The notes under the pieces were generated by a model, which was not told the origin of the DNA, did not search any database, and worked only from the letters and a program-made list of their open reading frames with translations. Made by a program: the position numbers and the translations under genes. A DNA stretch of 64,000 bases from Acidovorax sp. Leaf160 (GTDB lineage: Bacteria > Pseudomonadota > Gammaproteobacteria > Burkholderiales > Burkholderiaceae_C). The DNA lies in NCBI RefSeq assembly GCF_001424265.1, contig NZ_LMOV01000029.1:29499-93498 (forward strand), written 5' to 3'. Shown here one piece after another: positions 50,528 through 59,350 of the stretch (its first letter is position 1; every line of letters begins with the position of its first letter).

Positions 50528-52807
50528 ATGCCCACTGCCCAGAACGTCCAGCCCGCCCCCACCCCGTCTGACGCGCCCACCGGCGCCGCGTCCCGGCCCG
50601 CTGCGGCGCCGCAGCCCGTAGGCGACCCGGCAGCCGCCGGTGCCTACCGCTGGCAGTTCTTCCGTGCGGGCGGTGTGGACCAGGTCATCATCCGGTCCGG
50701 CCAGGACATCGCGCATCTGGCCGAGCTGGACCAGAAGCTCTGGGTAGCGCTGGCCTGCCCGACGCGCGGCATCGAGTTCGACACCCGCACGCTGGACCTG
50801 ATCGACACCGACAAGGACGCGCGCATCCGCCCGCCGGAACTGCTGGCCGCCTGCGCATGGGCCTGCAGCGTGCTGGCCGACCCCGAGGAACTGGCCCGCC
50901 CGGGCGACGCGATGCAACTCACGGCGCTGGCCACCGGCACCGAGGAAGGCGCCGCGCTGCATGCGCAGGCCCGGCGCATCCTCACGCTGGCCGGCCGGCC
51001 CGACGCCGACACGCTGACGCTGGCCGACGTGCTGGAGCGCAGCGCGCACCTGAGCGCGCAGCGCTTCAACGGCGACGGCGTGGTCAGCCCCGAGGCCGCC
51101 GGCGACGACGCGCTGGCGCGCCAGACGCTGCGCTGGATCATGCAGACGCACGGCAGCGTGCCGGCCGTGGACGACGAACCCGACGGCGTGAACCGCAAGC
51201 TCGCCGAGGCCTTCTTCGCCGATGTGGCCAAGCTGCGCGCCTGGCACCAGGCAGCGCGCGAGGCCACCGCCGACCTGCCGCTGGGCGAGCGCACCATGGC
51301 CGCCACGCAGGCCGTGAACAAGGTGCGCCAGAAGGTCGACGACTTCTTCGCCCGCAGCCGCCTGGCCGCCTACGACATGCGCGCGGCCGCGGCGCTCAAC
51401 CCCACCCAGCAGGAATATGCCGCGCTGGGCGCCGGGCACGAACTGTCGCTCGCGTCCGAAGCGATTGCTGCGCTGCCCATCGCGCCGGTGTCGGCCGTGG
51501 GCATGAACGGCGTGCTGCCGCTCACGCGGGGCGTGAACCCGGCCTGGACGGCGGCGCTGGCGGCGCTGCGCGCCAAGGCGGTGGCACCCCTGCTGGGCGA
51601 GAGCTTCGACAGCCTGACCGAGGCGCAGTGGCAGCAGCTGAAGGACGCCGTGGCGCCCTGCCAGGAACGGCTGGCCGCCAAGCCCGCCACGCCGCTCTCC
51701 TCCATCGAAGGCGAGGCGCTGTTCGCGCAGGTGCTGGAAGGCGATGCGGAGCAGCGGGTGATGGCGCTCATCGACCAGGACGAAGCCGAGAAGGCGCACA
51801 ACGATTCCACGCTGGGCCTGGAGAAGCTGCTGCGCTTCAAGCGCGACCTGCTGGTGCTGCTGAACAACTTCGTGTCGTTCTCCTCGTTCTACCAGCGGCG
51901 CGGCGCCATCTTCCAGGCCGGCACGCTGTACCTGGATGCGCGCAGCTGCGAGCTGACCGTGCAGGTGCCCGATGCCGCCGCCCACGCCAAGCTGGCCGGC
52001 CTTGCCAAGACCTATCTGGCCTACTGCGCGTGCACCCGTCACGGCGGCCAGAAGGGGGTGGAGAAGATGACCATCGTCGCCGCCTTCACGGCGGGCGACG
52101 TGGACTTTCTCTTCGTCGGCCGCAACGGCGTTTTCTACGACCGCCAGGGCCACGACTGGGACGCCACCATCACCAAGGTGATCGAGAACCCCACCAGCAT
52201 CGCGCAGGCGTTCTTCTCGCCCTACAAGAAATTCCTGCGGGTGATCGAAGAACAGGTGGCCAAGCGCGCCGCCGCCAGCGACACGCTGGTGCAGAAGTCG
52301 CTGGGCACCAAGGCCAGCAGCCTGGCGAACATGCCGCTCGCCGCCAACGCCGCCGCAGCGCCCGCCGCCACGCCGGCGCCCGAGACCGGCATGCGGCGCA
52401 CCGACGTGGGCACGGTGGCCGCCATCGGCGTCGCGCTGGGCAGCATCAGCGCGGTGCTGGTGGGCGTGTTCGCCAAGTTCGTCGACCTGGGGCCGTGGAT
52501 CCCGCTCGCGCTGGCGGGCATCGTGCTGGCCATCTCCGGCCCGAGCATGCTGATCGCCTGGCTGAAGCTGCGCCAGCGCAGCCTGGGGCCGATCCTGGAC
52601 GCGAGCGGCTGGGCCATCAACGGCCGCATGCGCATCAACACGCGGCTGGGCGGCTCGCTGTCGCAGACGGCCCATGTGCCGCCCAATGCGCGCCGTTTGC
52701 TGGACGACCCCTTTGCCGAGCCGCGCCGTGGCTGGCTGGTGGGCGGCGCGGTGGTGCTGGCGCTGGGCGCGGCGTCGTTCTGGGCCTGGCGGTCGATCAG
52801 CTTCTAG
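50528..52807 (+). CDS. Large membrane-anchored protein with EF-hand motif, unknown function
   Basis: The 759-residue protein has no recognised domain over most of its length. A canonical EF-hand loop lies at residues 93-104 (Asp93, Asp95, Asp97, Ile100, Glu104 in DTDKDARIRPPE). A second, incomplete one is near RFNGDGVVSPEA. A helical body follows with FVSFSSFYQRRGAIFQAGTL and VEKMTIVAAFTAGDVDFLFV. The C-terminus has two or three membrane helices, for example VAAIGVALGSISAVLVGVFA and IPLALAGIVLAISG. The EF-hands suggest calcium-dependent action in the cytoplasm or at the membrane. The start at ATG 50528 follows the Met after a leader without similarity. No operon partner is present. Confidence 0.75.
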   Translation: MPTAQNVQPAPTPSDAPTGAASRPAAAPQPVGDPAAAGAYRWQFFRAGGVDQVIIRSGQDIAHLAELDQKLWVALACPTRGIEFDTRTLDLIDTDKDARIRPPELLAACAWACSVLADPEELARPGDAMQLTALATGTEEGAALHAQARRILTLAGRPDADTLTLADVLERSAHLSAQRFNGDGVVSPEAAGDDALARQTLRWIMQTHGSVPAVDDEPDGVNRKLAEAFFADVAKLRAWHQAAREATADLPLGERTMAATQAVNKVRQKVDDFFARSRLAAYDMRAAAALNPTQQEYAALGAGHELSLASEAIAALPIAPVSAVGMNGVLPLTRGVNPAWTAALAALRAKAVAPLLGESFDSLTEAQWQQLKDAVAPCQERLAAKPATPLSSIEGEALFAQVLEGDAEQRVMALIDQDEAEKAHNDSTLGLEKLLRFKRDLLVLLNNFVSFSSFYQRRGAIFQAGTLYLDARSCELTVQVPDAAAHAKLAGLAKTYLAYCACTRHGGQKGVEKMTIVAAFTAGDVDFLFVGRNGVFYDRQGHDWDATITKVIENPTSIAQAFFSPYKKFLRVIEEQVAKRAAASDTLVQKSLGTKASSLANMPLAANAAAAPAATPAPETGMRRTDVGTVAAIGVALGSISAVLVGVFAKFVDLGPWIPLALAGIVLAISGPSMLIAWLKLRQRSLGPILDASGWAINGRMRINTRLGGSLSQTAHVPPNARRLLDDPFAEPRRGWLVGGAVVLALGAASFWAWRSISF

Positions 52808-52859
52808 CCGCCAACAGCCCTCGCCGGCCCGCGGGTCGCGGGGCGCCGTTCAAACCCAT

Positions 52860-52923
52860 AAAGCTATTATTTTTATAGCTTAAAACCTTTGTAATACGGG
52901 CGCTGCAGGCCATTTTCGCTTCA
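52860..52923 (+). repeat. Dispersed GCTAT/ATAGC repeat, copy 4
   Basis: AAGCTAT and ATAGCTT (52861-52867 and 52875-52881) form a 7-base stem. The tail CGGGCGCTGCAGGCCATTTTCGCTTCA shows the AGGCCATTTT core of the family. It sits between the convergent EF-hand and DUF2254 genes. The final TCA of the copy serves as the stop codon of the DUF2254 gene on the opposite strand. Confidence 0.75.
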
Positions 52924-54204
52924 GATCTGCGTGCCAGCACCAGGGTGGGCGGGGCGCTCGTCCGCGCCGGCAGCCGAGCGCAGGGCCGCCATGTCGGAGC
53001 CACAGAGCGCCGCGCCAGCCGCCCGCTCCAGCGCATAGGCCGACAGCCGGTCGCTGGCGGGTGCCAAGCTCGGGTGCAGCGCAGCCACCGAGCGCAGCGC
53101 CCGCTGCAGCGCCACCCCCACTTCGACCGAGCCCGCGGCATAGCGGGCCAGCGGCTCGAACACGTCTTCCACCATGCCGCCATGGCGCAGCGCGGGCGCA
53201 CTCACGCGGTCGAACGTGACGGGCCGGCCCTCTTCGGGCTGCGCCCGGGTCTGCTGCGCCCAGTAGCCCAGCGTGCGCAAGGCGGTGGCCATCACACCCA
53301 GGGCGGTGCCGGGGTCGTTGATGGATGCGGACATGGCACGCGCGGCGACCTCGCCCATCACCACGAAGCCGAAGCGCGGGTCGTGGTCGAAGGTGCGGCC
53401 GTCGCCGATCAGCACGGCGTCCCGCAGGGCCTGCTGCGCGTCAGCGTCCAGCGGGACGTCCGCGCTGGCGATGACGGTGTCCGGCGCCACGAAGGCACCG
53501 GGCAGCACGTGCACATGCAGCGTGGTCTCCAGGGCCTTCGCCTGCGCCTGCAGCAGGTCCATCGACACATGCTGCACGAAGCCGGTGGTGTCGCTGCGCA
53601 CGGCATGCGCGCCGCGCTCGTCCGGCTGCTGGCGCCGGCCGCCGAGGAAGGGCTTCTCCAGGCGCTGGTCGATGGCCTTGCGGGTCACGCGCTCCAGCCG
53701 GTTCATGGTCTCGCCCAGGCGACCGAGCACCGAGAGATAGTCGATCCAGCGCAGCAGCACGACCACCACCACCAGCAGGATCACGAGCGTGAAGCCGAAC
53801 AGCACCAGCCGCCCGCCGTCGCCATACACATGCGCGTGCAGGCCGACCAGCGCGATCACGCTGTAGAGGAATGCGCCGATGAACACCGCCAGCGTGTTCT
53901 GCACGGTGGAGTCTTCGATGAGCAGCTGCGAGGCACGCGGCGTGGCGCTGTTGGCCACCGCCGCGAACGAGGCGACCATGGTGCTGGCCGAGAAGATCGA
54001 CACCGTGAGCATGCTGGACGCGAGGATGTTGAGCAGGCTCTCCAGCGCGTCGGAGCCCAGGTCGAGCGCCACGCCGTCGGGGATGTACGGCCCCGCCCAG
54101 GTCGACAGCATGACGGCCGCGCAGGCCAGCACGGCGAAGAGCGAGCAGCGCACCCAGGTCTTGCGCGCCAGGCGCTGCAGCATGAAGACGAGCTTTTCGG
54201 ACAT
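52921..54204 (-). CDS. DUF2254 membrane protein
   Basis: The 427-residue protein has four membrane helices in the first 160 residues (FAVLACAAVMLSTWAGPYIP, LLNILASSMLTVSIFSASTM, TLAVFIGAFLYSVIALVGLH, LFGFTLVILLVVVVVLLRWI). A large soluble domain follows with GFVQHVSMDLLQAQA, DPRFGFVVMGEVAARAMS and SINDPGTALGVMATAL, which is typical of DUF2254. The role of the family is unknown. The gene starts at 54204 (MSEKLVFML). A 204-base gap without visible features separates it from the SDR gene of the riboswitch operon. Confidence 0.87.
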   Translation of the reverse strand: MSEKLVFMLQRLARKTWVRCSLFAVLACAAVMLSTWAGPYIPDGVALDLGSDALESLLNILASSMLTVSIFSASTMVASFAAVANSATPRASQLLIEDSTVQNTLAVFIGAFLYSVIALVGLHAHVYGDGGRLVLFGFTLVILLVVVVVLLRWIDYLSVLGRLGETMNRLERVTRKAIDQRLEKPFLGGRRQQPDERGAHAVRSDTTGFVQHVSMDLLQAQAKALETTLHVHVLPGAFVAPDTVIASADVPLDADAQQALRDAVLIGDGRTFDHDPRFGFVVMGEVAARAMSASINDPGTALGVMATALRTLGYWAQQTRAQPEEGRPVTFDRVSAPALRHGGMVEDVFEPLARYAAGSVEVGVALQRALRSVAALHPSLAPASDRLSAYALERAAGAALCGSDMAALRSAAGADERPAHPGAGTQI

Positions 54205-54408
54205 GGCGCCGACTATGGCGCAAGCGGGCGGCCTCGCGGCACACCTGCGTCGCGCGGGGCTGTAGGCGGAGGCCGGAAAGCGATGGCCCGGCCAGGCGCT
54301 GCAGGCAGAACCGGCCCCGTCGGCAGACCGGGCCGAAACCCCGTGGCGACGGGGTCAGGCGATGCCGGGCCCGGGGGGCGGAGCGACGAGGGCTGCGTGG
54401 CCCCACGC

Positions 54409-55182
54409 CTAGCGCATCACCAGCCCCCCGTCCACGAACAGCACCTGCCCGGTCATGAAGCCGCTCCAGTCCGAGGCGAGGAACAGCACCGGCCCGGCGA
54501 TGTCCTCCGGCCGGGCGATGCGCCGCAGGGGCGTGGCGGCGGTGAGCGATTCGCGGAACGCCTCGGGGGTGGACTGGCTGGCCTGCGTGGGATAGACCAG
54601 CCCCGGCGCCACGCAGTTCACGCGGATGCCGAGCGGCCCGAGTTCGACCGCCAGGTTGCGGCTGAACGCCACCAGCGCGGCCTTGGCCGTGGTGTAGTCG
54701 TGGTACGGCACCACCGGGTTGTCGACCAGGTTGGTGGCGACGTTGACGATGCAGCCGCGCGCCTGCTGGCGCATCTGCGGCAGCACGGCCTGGCAGACAT
54801 GGAAGGCGGCGCCCACCGCGCCACCGAACTGCGCCTGGTAGTCGCCCCACTGCAGGTCGCCGAACAGGGTGCGGCGGCGCGGGTCGAACGTGTAGGGCCG
54901 GAAGGCGTTGTTGACGACCACGTCGATGCGCCCGGCCTCCAGCAGGATGGCATCGACCATGGCGCGCACGGCCTGCGGGTCGCCGACGTCGGCCTTGACG
55001 GCCCAGGCGTCGCCGCCGGCGGCGCGGCAGGCCGCCACCGTGTCGGCGGCCGCCGCATCGTTGGCCAGGTGGTTGACGACCACCGTGGCGCCCTCCTGCG
55101 CGAACGCCCGCGCGATGGCCGCGCCGATGCCCCGGCTGGCGCCGGTGACGAGAACGATCTGGCCTTGGAACTTGCCGGTCAT
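54409..55182 (-). CDS. SDR oxidoreductase at the end of the TPP-riboswitch operon
   Basis: The 257-residue protein is a classical SDR: VTGASRGIGAAIARAF, VVVNNAFRPY, catalytic Tyr in HDYTTAKAALVAF (YxxxK) and RVNCVAPG. The residue 13 positions before the Tyr, normally Ser, is Thr (NVATNLVD), which is a tolerated but uncommon change. Members reduce aldehydes or ketones with NADPH. It lies 31 bases after the binding-protein gene and is the last gene of the operon. In the salvage model it would reduce the aldehyde produced by the LuxC/LuxE-like pair to an alcohol. This is inference. Confidence 0.88.
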   Translation of the reverse strand: MTGKFQGQIVLVTGASRGIGAAIARAFAQEGATVVVNHLANDAAAADTVAACRAAGGDAWAVKADVGDPQAVRAMVDAILLEAGRIDVVVNNAFRPYTFDPRRRTLFGDLQWGDYQAQFGGAVGAAFHVCQAVLPQMRQQARGCIVNVATNLVDNPVVPYHDYTTAKAALVAFSRNLAVELGPLGIRVNCVAPGLVYPTQASQSTPEAFRESLTAATPLRRIARPEDIAGPVLFLASDWSGFMTGQVLFVDGGLVMR

Positions 55183-55213
55183 GCGCGGGCCTTTGCTGGA
55201 GAGGTGGCCGGGG

Positions 55214-56224
55214 TCAGGCGGAGGGCAGCAGGCTGGCGTCCACCACGTCCGCCACGCGGATCGGCCGCTGCACCAGGCCGAGCGCATGGTAGGCGTCAGC
55301 GCCCTTTTGCAGCGACGCCAGGTGGATGCTGCCCAGCGGCTGCCCGGGCGTGGCCGGCTGCGCGGCGGCGTTGCGCAGGCGGATCACCTCCAGGTTGATG
55401 TCCGGCTGCGTGCCGTCGATGGCGTGCTTCACGGCCAGCGCGGCGGCTTCCTCGGGCTGGCCGATCATCCAGGCGGCGCTGTCGCGCCAGCCCTTCAGAA
55501 ACGCCCGCAGCAGCGCCTTCCTGGCCTGCAACACGTCCTGGCGCACCACGAACAGGTCGCTGGAGACGTTCAGGTAGTCGCGCACCTGCAGCACGTTCAC
55601 CTCGCCCAGGCCCTTGCGCCGGCCCACGGCCAGGCCCGTGTCGGTGGCGGCGGTGGCGTCCACCTGGCCCTGCAGCAGCGGCGCGAAGTTGAGCAGGCCG
55701 GTGACGACGATGGTCACGTCCGATTCCTTCAGGCCGGCCTGGTGCAGCATCACCAGCAGGTTCTGCCGCGTGCCGCTGGAGAGGCTGTAGACGCCGATGC
55801 GCTTGCCCTTTAGGTCGGCCGGGGTGCGGATGCGGGCGGAAGGGAGCGACACCACGTTGAACACGTTCTGCGGATAGATGTCGTAGAGCGCGACCAGCTT
55901 CTCGCCCTTGTCGAGCGCCATGAAGAACGAGCCCGGGTCGGTGAACGCCACATCGCCCTGGCCGCTCAGCGTGTTGCGGATGGCGTCGCCGCCGCCTGCG
56001 CCGGGCAGATAGGCGACTTCCACGCCCTGTGCCTTGAAGAAGCCCTTGTCGGGTTCGGCCAGCAGGTTGGTGATCTCGCTGATGGGCTTGCTCCAGCCGG
56101 CCACGGTGACCTTGCCGCGCACCTGCGGCTGGGCCCAGGCGGCGGGCGCGGCGAAGGGGCCGCCGGCCAGGGCGGCGGAGGCGGCGAGCAGCGCGCGGCG
56201 CGAAAGGTGGGAAGGGCTTGCCAT
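55214..56224 (-). CDS. NMT1/THI5-type ABC transporter binding protein (ThiY-like)
   Basis: The 336-residue precursor has a Tat-like signal (LSRRALLAASAALAGGPFAA). The NMT1/SsuA-type domain begins VRGKVTVAGWSKPISEITNL, with FFKAQGVEVAYLPGAGGGDA, LSGQGDVAFTDPGSFF and RIGVYSLSSGTRQNLLVML. The family includes ThiY, which binds formylaminopyrimidine, and sulfonate binders; TPP-riboswitch control favours a pyrimidine or thiamine fragment. It sits in one operon with its permease and ATPase. The ligand specificity is not visible from the sequence. Confidence 0.87.
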   Translation of the reverse strand: MASPSHLSRRALLAASAALAGGPFAAPAAWAQPQVRGKVTVAGWSKPISEITNLLAEPDKGFFKAQGVEVAYLPGAGGGDAIRNTLSGQGDVAFTDPGSFFMALDKGEKLVALYDIYPQNVFNVVSLPSARIRTPADLKGKRIGVYSLSSGTRQNLLVMLHQAGLKESDVTIVVTGLLNFAPLLQGQVDATAATDTGLAVGRRKGLGEVNVLQVRDYLNVSSDLFVVRQDVLQARKALLRAFLKGWRDSAAWMIGQPEEAAALAVKHAIDGTQPDINLEVIRLRNAAAQPATPGQPLGSIHLASLQKGADAYHALGLVQRPIRVADVVDASLLPSA

Positions 56225-56266
56225 GGTCGTCTTGGGTTGGGAAGAGGAAGAAGAAGCAGAAAGGAA

Positions 56267-57061
56267 TCAGGAGACAGCGGTGTAGGGCCGCAGCAGCAGC
56301 CGCTCGACGAGCAGCGTGGCCTGGTAGAGCAAGAGCCCGATCACCGCGATGAGCACCAGCGCGGCGAACATCAGGGCCGTGTCCATCGACCCCTGCGAGG
56401 CGATGATGACGGCGCCCAGCCCCCGGCTGGCGCCGATGAATTCGCCCACCACCGCGCCCACCAGCGCCAGCACCACGGCCATGCGCAGGCCCGCCAGCAC
56501 GGTCGGCAAGGCCACGGGCAGCTTCAGCCGCAGCAGGGTCTGCCAGCGCGTGGCGCCCAGCATGCGAAAGAGCTGCAGGCGCTGCGGGTCGGCCTGCTTC
56601 AGGCCGGTGAGCGTGTTCTCCATCAGCGGGAAGAAGCAGATCAGCCCGGTGATCAGCGCGGTGGAGGCCATGCCGAAGCCGAACCACAGCACGAAGAGCG
56701 GCGCGAGCGCCAGCTTGGGCGTGACCTGGCTCAGCACCACATAGGGCCGCAGCACGCGCTCGGCCCAGGGCGACTCCGCCAGCAGCGCGCCCATCAGCAG
56801 GCCGGCGACGCCGCCGCCCGCCAGCCCCAGGCCCAGCGCGGACAACGTGGCCGCCACATGCGGCGTGAAGTAGCCGCTGCGCAGGCCGGCCCAGAGCGAC
56901 GCCGCCACCGCGCTGGGCGCGGGCAGCACCAGGGCCGACAGCCCCGAACGCCGCGCCAGCGCCTCCCAGGCGGCCAGCAGCGCCAGGCACAGCACGGCGC
57001 CCAGCGCGCGGGCCGGCCAGGCGGATGCGGCGGCGGTGTGCGGCGGCCGGCGGCCGGTCAT
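56267..57061 (-). CDS. ABC transporter permease (ThiX/SsuC-like)
   Basis: The 264-residue protein has six membrane helices and the BPD_transp_1 EAA-type loop (VLALVGAVVGEFIGASRGLG), and ends in LLYQATLLVERLLLRPY. It matches permeases of pyrimidine (ThiX), sulfonate and related transporters. The ATG overlaps the stop of the ATPase gene by four bases, and a 42-base gap separates it from the binding-protein gene. It belongs to the riboswitch operon and should form the channel of a ThiXYZ-type system. Confidence 0.9.
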   Translation of the reverse strand: MTGRRPPHTAAASAWPARALGAVLCLALLAAWEALARRSGLSALVLPAPSAVAASLWAGLRSGYFTPHVAATLSALGLGLAGGGVAGLLMGALLAESPWAERVLRPYVVLSQVTPKLALAPLFVLWFGFGMASTALITGLICFFPLMENTLTGLKQADPQRLQLFRMLGATRWQTLLRLKLPVALPTVLAGLRMAVVLALVGAVVGEFIGASRGLGAVIIASQGSMDTALMFAALVLIAVIGLLLYQATLLVERLLLRPYTAVS

Positions 57062-57876
57062 GCGGCACCTCCGCCCGCCGCGAGCATGCTGGCCTGCACC
57101 AGTGCGCAGAGCCGGTTGAAGGGAACGTCATGGCGCAGCGACTGCGTGCGCGGGATGGGCAGATCGACGGCGATGTCACCCGCCACCCGGCCGGCCGCCA
57201 TCACGGCGATGCGGTCGCCCAGGTACACGGCTTCGGTGATGTCGTGCGTGACGAACAGCACGGTGGTGCCGCGCTGGCGGCAGGTGCGCAGCAGGTCGTC
57301 CTGCAGCTCGGCGCGGGTGATGGCGTCGAGCGCGGCGAACGGTTCGTCGAGCAGCAGCAGCGCGGGCTCGAGGATGAGCGCGCGGGCCAGGGCGACGCGG
57401 CTCTGCTGCCCGCCCGACAGCTGGCGCGGATGGCGCTGCCCCTGCCCCGCCAGGCCCAGCTGGGCCAGCAGCCCCTGCGCGCGCGCATGGTCGGCCGCCG
57501 TGGGCCGGCGTTGCAGCGACACGGGCAGCAGCACGTTGTCGGTCACCGGCTGCCAGTCGAGCAGCGTGGGGGCCTGGAACATGAAGCCCAGCTGCGGGCC
57601 GGGCGCCAGCACCTCCCGGCCCTGCATCCGCACGCAGCCCGCCTGCGGGCGCAGCAGCCCGGCGGCCAGCTGCAGCAGCGTGGTCTTGCCGCAGCCGCTG
57701 CGGCCCACCAGGCAGTGGACCTCGCCCGCGCCGACGCGCCAGCGCACGCCGTCCACCACCGGCGGGCGGCCGGGGTAGGCGAACACGGCGTCGTCGATGT
57801 CGAGGAACGCGGCGCCCGCCGGGCCGGCCTCAGCCGCACCGGCAGGCAGCGCGTGGAGGAAGGTGTCAGTCGGCAT
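57058..57876 (-). CDS. ABC transporter ATPase (ThiZ-like)
   Basis: The 272-residue protein has a complete ABC fold: Walker A GRSGCGKTTLLQLAAG, the signature LSGGQQSRVALARAL, Walker B LLLLDEPFAALD and the H-loop VTHDITEAVYLG. The order and spacing fit the nitrate/sulfonate/pyrimidine family. The start overlaps the end of the LuxC-like gene by 11 bases and the stop overlaps the permease start by four. The N-terminus at MPTDTFLHALPAG fits the operon spacing. Confidence 0.93.
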   Translation of the reverse strand: MPTDTFLHALPAGAAEAGPAGAAFLDIDDAVFAYPGRPPVVDGVRWRVGAGEVHCLVGRSGCGKTTLLQLAAGLLRPQAGCVRMQGREVLAPGPQLGFMFQAPTLLDWQPVTDNVLLPVSLQRRPTAADHARAQGLLAQLGLAGQGQRHPRQLSGGQQSRVALARALILEPALLLLDEPFAALDAITRAELQDDLLRTCRQRGTTVLFVTHDITEAVYLGDRIAVMAAGRVAGDIAVDLPIPRTQSLRHDVPFNRLCALVQASMLAAGGGAA

Positions 57877-59350
57877 AGGGCGCGAACGGGTCGGCGGCGG
57901 TCTCCGCCGAGGCTTCGATCTCCACCATGCGCACCAGGTCGAGCAGGTTGAAGCGGCCGTCGTGGTGCCAGCCGGCCTCGGGCGTGCTCATGGCGCCGAT
58001 GGCGCTGATGCGGGTGACGCCGGCCGCGCCCAGCAGCGCGGCCAGCCGGTACAGCTCCTCGGGCGCGGCGGCCACGCCGGCGCTCTGCAAAAAGGGCTTG
58101 TGCCGGGCGACCACCGGCAGCACGTCGTCCAGCGCATCCACGGCCACCACCTGCACGGTGCGCTGCAGCGCGGTGGGCGAAAGCGGCCCGAGCGTCTCGC
58201 CGTAGGCGACGCTCCAGGCATCGGCAGGCGCGCCGATCAGCTGCGCCCCGGGCGGCGCGCCGGGTGCGGCCGACAGCGCCTTCCATTCGATGGCCTGGCG
58301 CCAGTGCGCGACGGCGGCGGCTTCATCGACCGGCAGCGGCCGGCGCGGGAAGCGCCGGTGCAGGTTGGCCAGCTCGGCGGCCAGGTAGTCGGCGAAGGCG
58401 CGCGGCGACACCGCACCGCCGCGCTGCACGTAGAACACATGCGGCGAATAGCAGCCCTGCTGGTCGTAGCGCATCACGTCCCATGCGGCCAGGCGCGCCA
58501 GCGGCGGGGCCTTGAGCGTATCGAGCGCGCCGGCGCTGACCAGGCCGAAGCCCAGTTTGTGCCCGTGGGGCAGAAAACGCGTGGTGACGGGCAGGCGGCG
58601 GCGGATGGCGTCCAGCGCGTCGTTGCCGCCATAGGCCAGCACCGTGTCGGCCTGCGCGTAGAGGGCGTCGGCGTCCTCGCCGCCCGCGCCCTTCCACCAG
58701 ACCACGGCGAAGCAATCGGCCAGCGGCGGGTGCTCCTCGGCCAGCAGCTGGGCGAACCAGCCGGCAAAGAGCGGCTCGGCGCTGGGCAGCTTGCCGATGT
58801 TGCCGGCCTTGACCAGCAGCCCGCAGACGAAGCTCCAGAGCGCCAGCGCGGGCACGTTGCCGGCCCAGCTGTGCACCAGCAGGTCGGGGCCGAAGGCGCG
58901 TACCGCGCCGCCCTTCGCGGCAGGCTGGAAGCCATCGAGCAGCAGCGGGTTGGCGAAGTCTTCCGCCACGAAGCGGCGCAGCTGCGGGGCGCGGAAGGTC
59001 TTGAAGAAACCGGTCAGCCCCAGCCGCACCATCTCGGCGTCGTAGCCGCTCACGACGGGCAGCAGCGCCTCGGCCTGGCGGCGCCAGGGCCCGGCGCGGT
59101 CGAGCAGCCGGACGATGGCGCGGTCGATCACGTCGATGACCTGCGCCACCGGCATGGGCCGCAGATGCAGGGCGGCGGCCTGCCGCACGCGGGCTGCCAG
59201 CGCGTCCATCTGCGCGGCGGTCAGCACCGGCACGGCGACCTGCAGCGGCGTGGCGGCGTGGTCGAAGCACAGCAGCTGCCAGTCGACCTCCGCCGGATCG
59301 ATGCCCGGCAGGTAGCCGGCCCGCACGGGCTGCATGCCGGGCGGGGTCAT
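57866..59350 (-). CDS. LuxC-like acyl reductase
   Basis: The 494-residue protein resembles LuxC, an aldehyde dehydrogenase-fold acyl reductase. It has LLVHSWAGNVPALALWSFVC, GNIGKLPSAEP, GHKLGFGLVSAG and the catalytic Cys300 in YDQQGCYSPHVFYV. LuxC takes the acyl group from LuxE and reduces it with NADPH to the aldehyde. The ATG overlaps the stop of the LuxE-like gene (ATGA), which implies a complex. No luciferase (luxAB) or acyl transferase (luxD) is present, so this is not bioluminescence. In this operon, under a TPP riboswitch, the acyl substrate is probably not a fatty acid but an acid related to thiamine. Confidence 0.87.
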   Translation of the reverse strand: MTPPGMQPVRAGYLPGIDPAEVDWQLLCFDHAATPLQVAVPVLTAAQMDALAARVRQAAALHLRPMPVAQVIDVIDRAIVRLLDRAGPWRRQAEALLPVVSGYDAEMVRLGLTGFFKTFRAPQLRRFVAEDFANPLLLDGFQPAAKGGAVRAFGPDLLVHSWAGNVPALALWSFVCGLLVKAGNIGKLPSAEPLFAGWFAQLLAEEHPPLADCFAVVWWKGAGGEDADALYAQADTVLAYGGNDALDAIRRRLPVTTRFLPHGHKLGFGLVSAGALDTLKAPPLARLAAWDVMRYDQQGCYSPHVFYVQRGGAVSPRAFADYLAAELANLHRRFPRRPLPVDEAAAVAHWRQAIEWKALSAAPGAPPGAQLIGAPADAWSVAYGETLGPLSPTALQRTVQVVAVDALDDVLPVVARHKPFLQSAGVAAAPEELYRLAALLGAAGVTRISAIGAMSTPEAGWHHDGRFNLLDLVRMVEIEASAETAADPFAPYAD

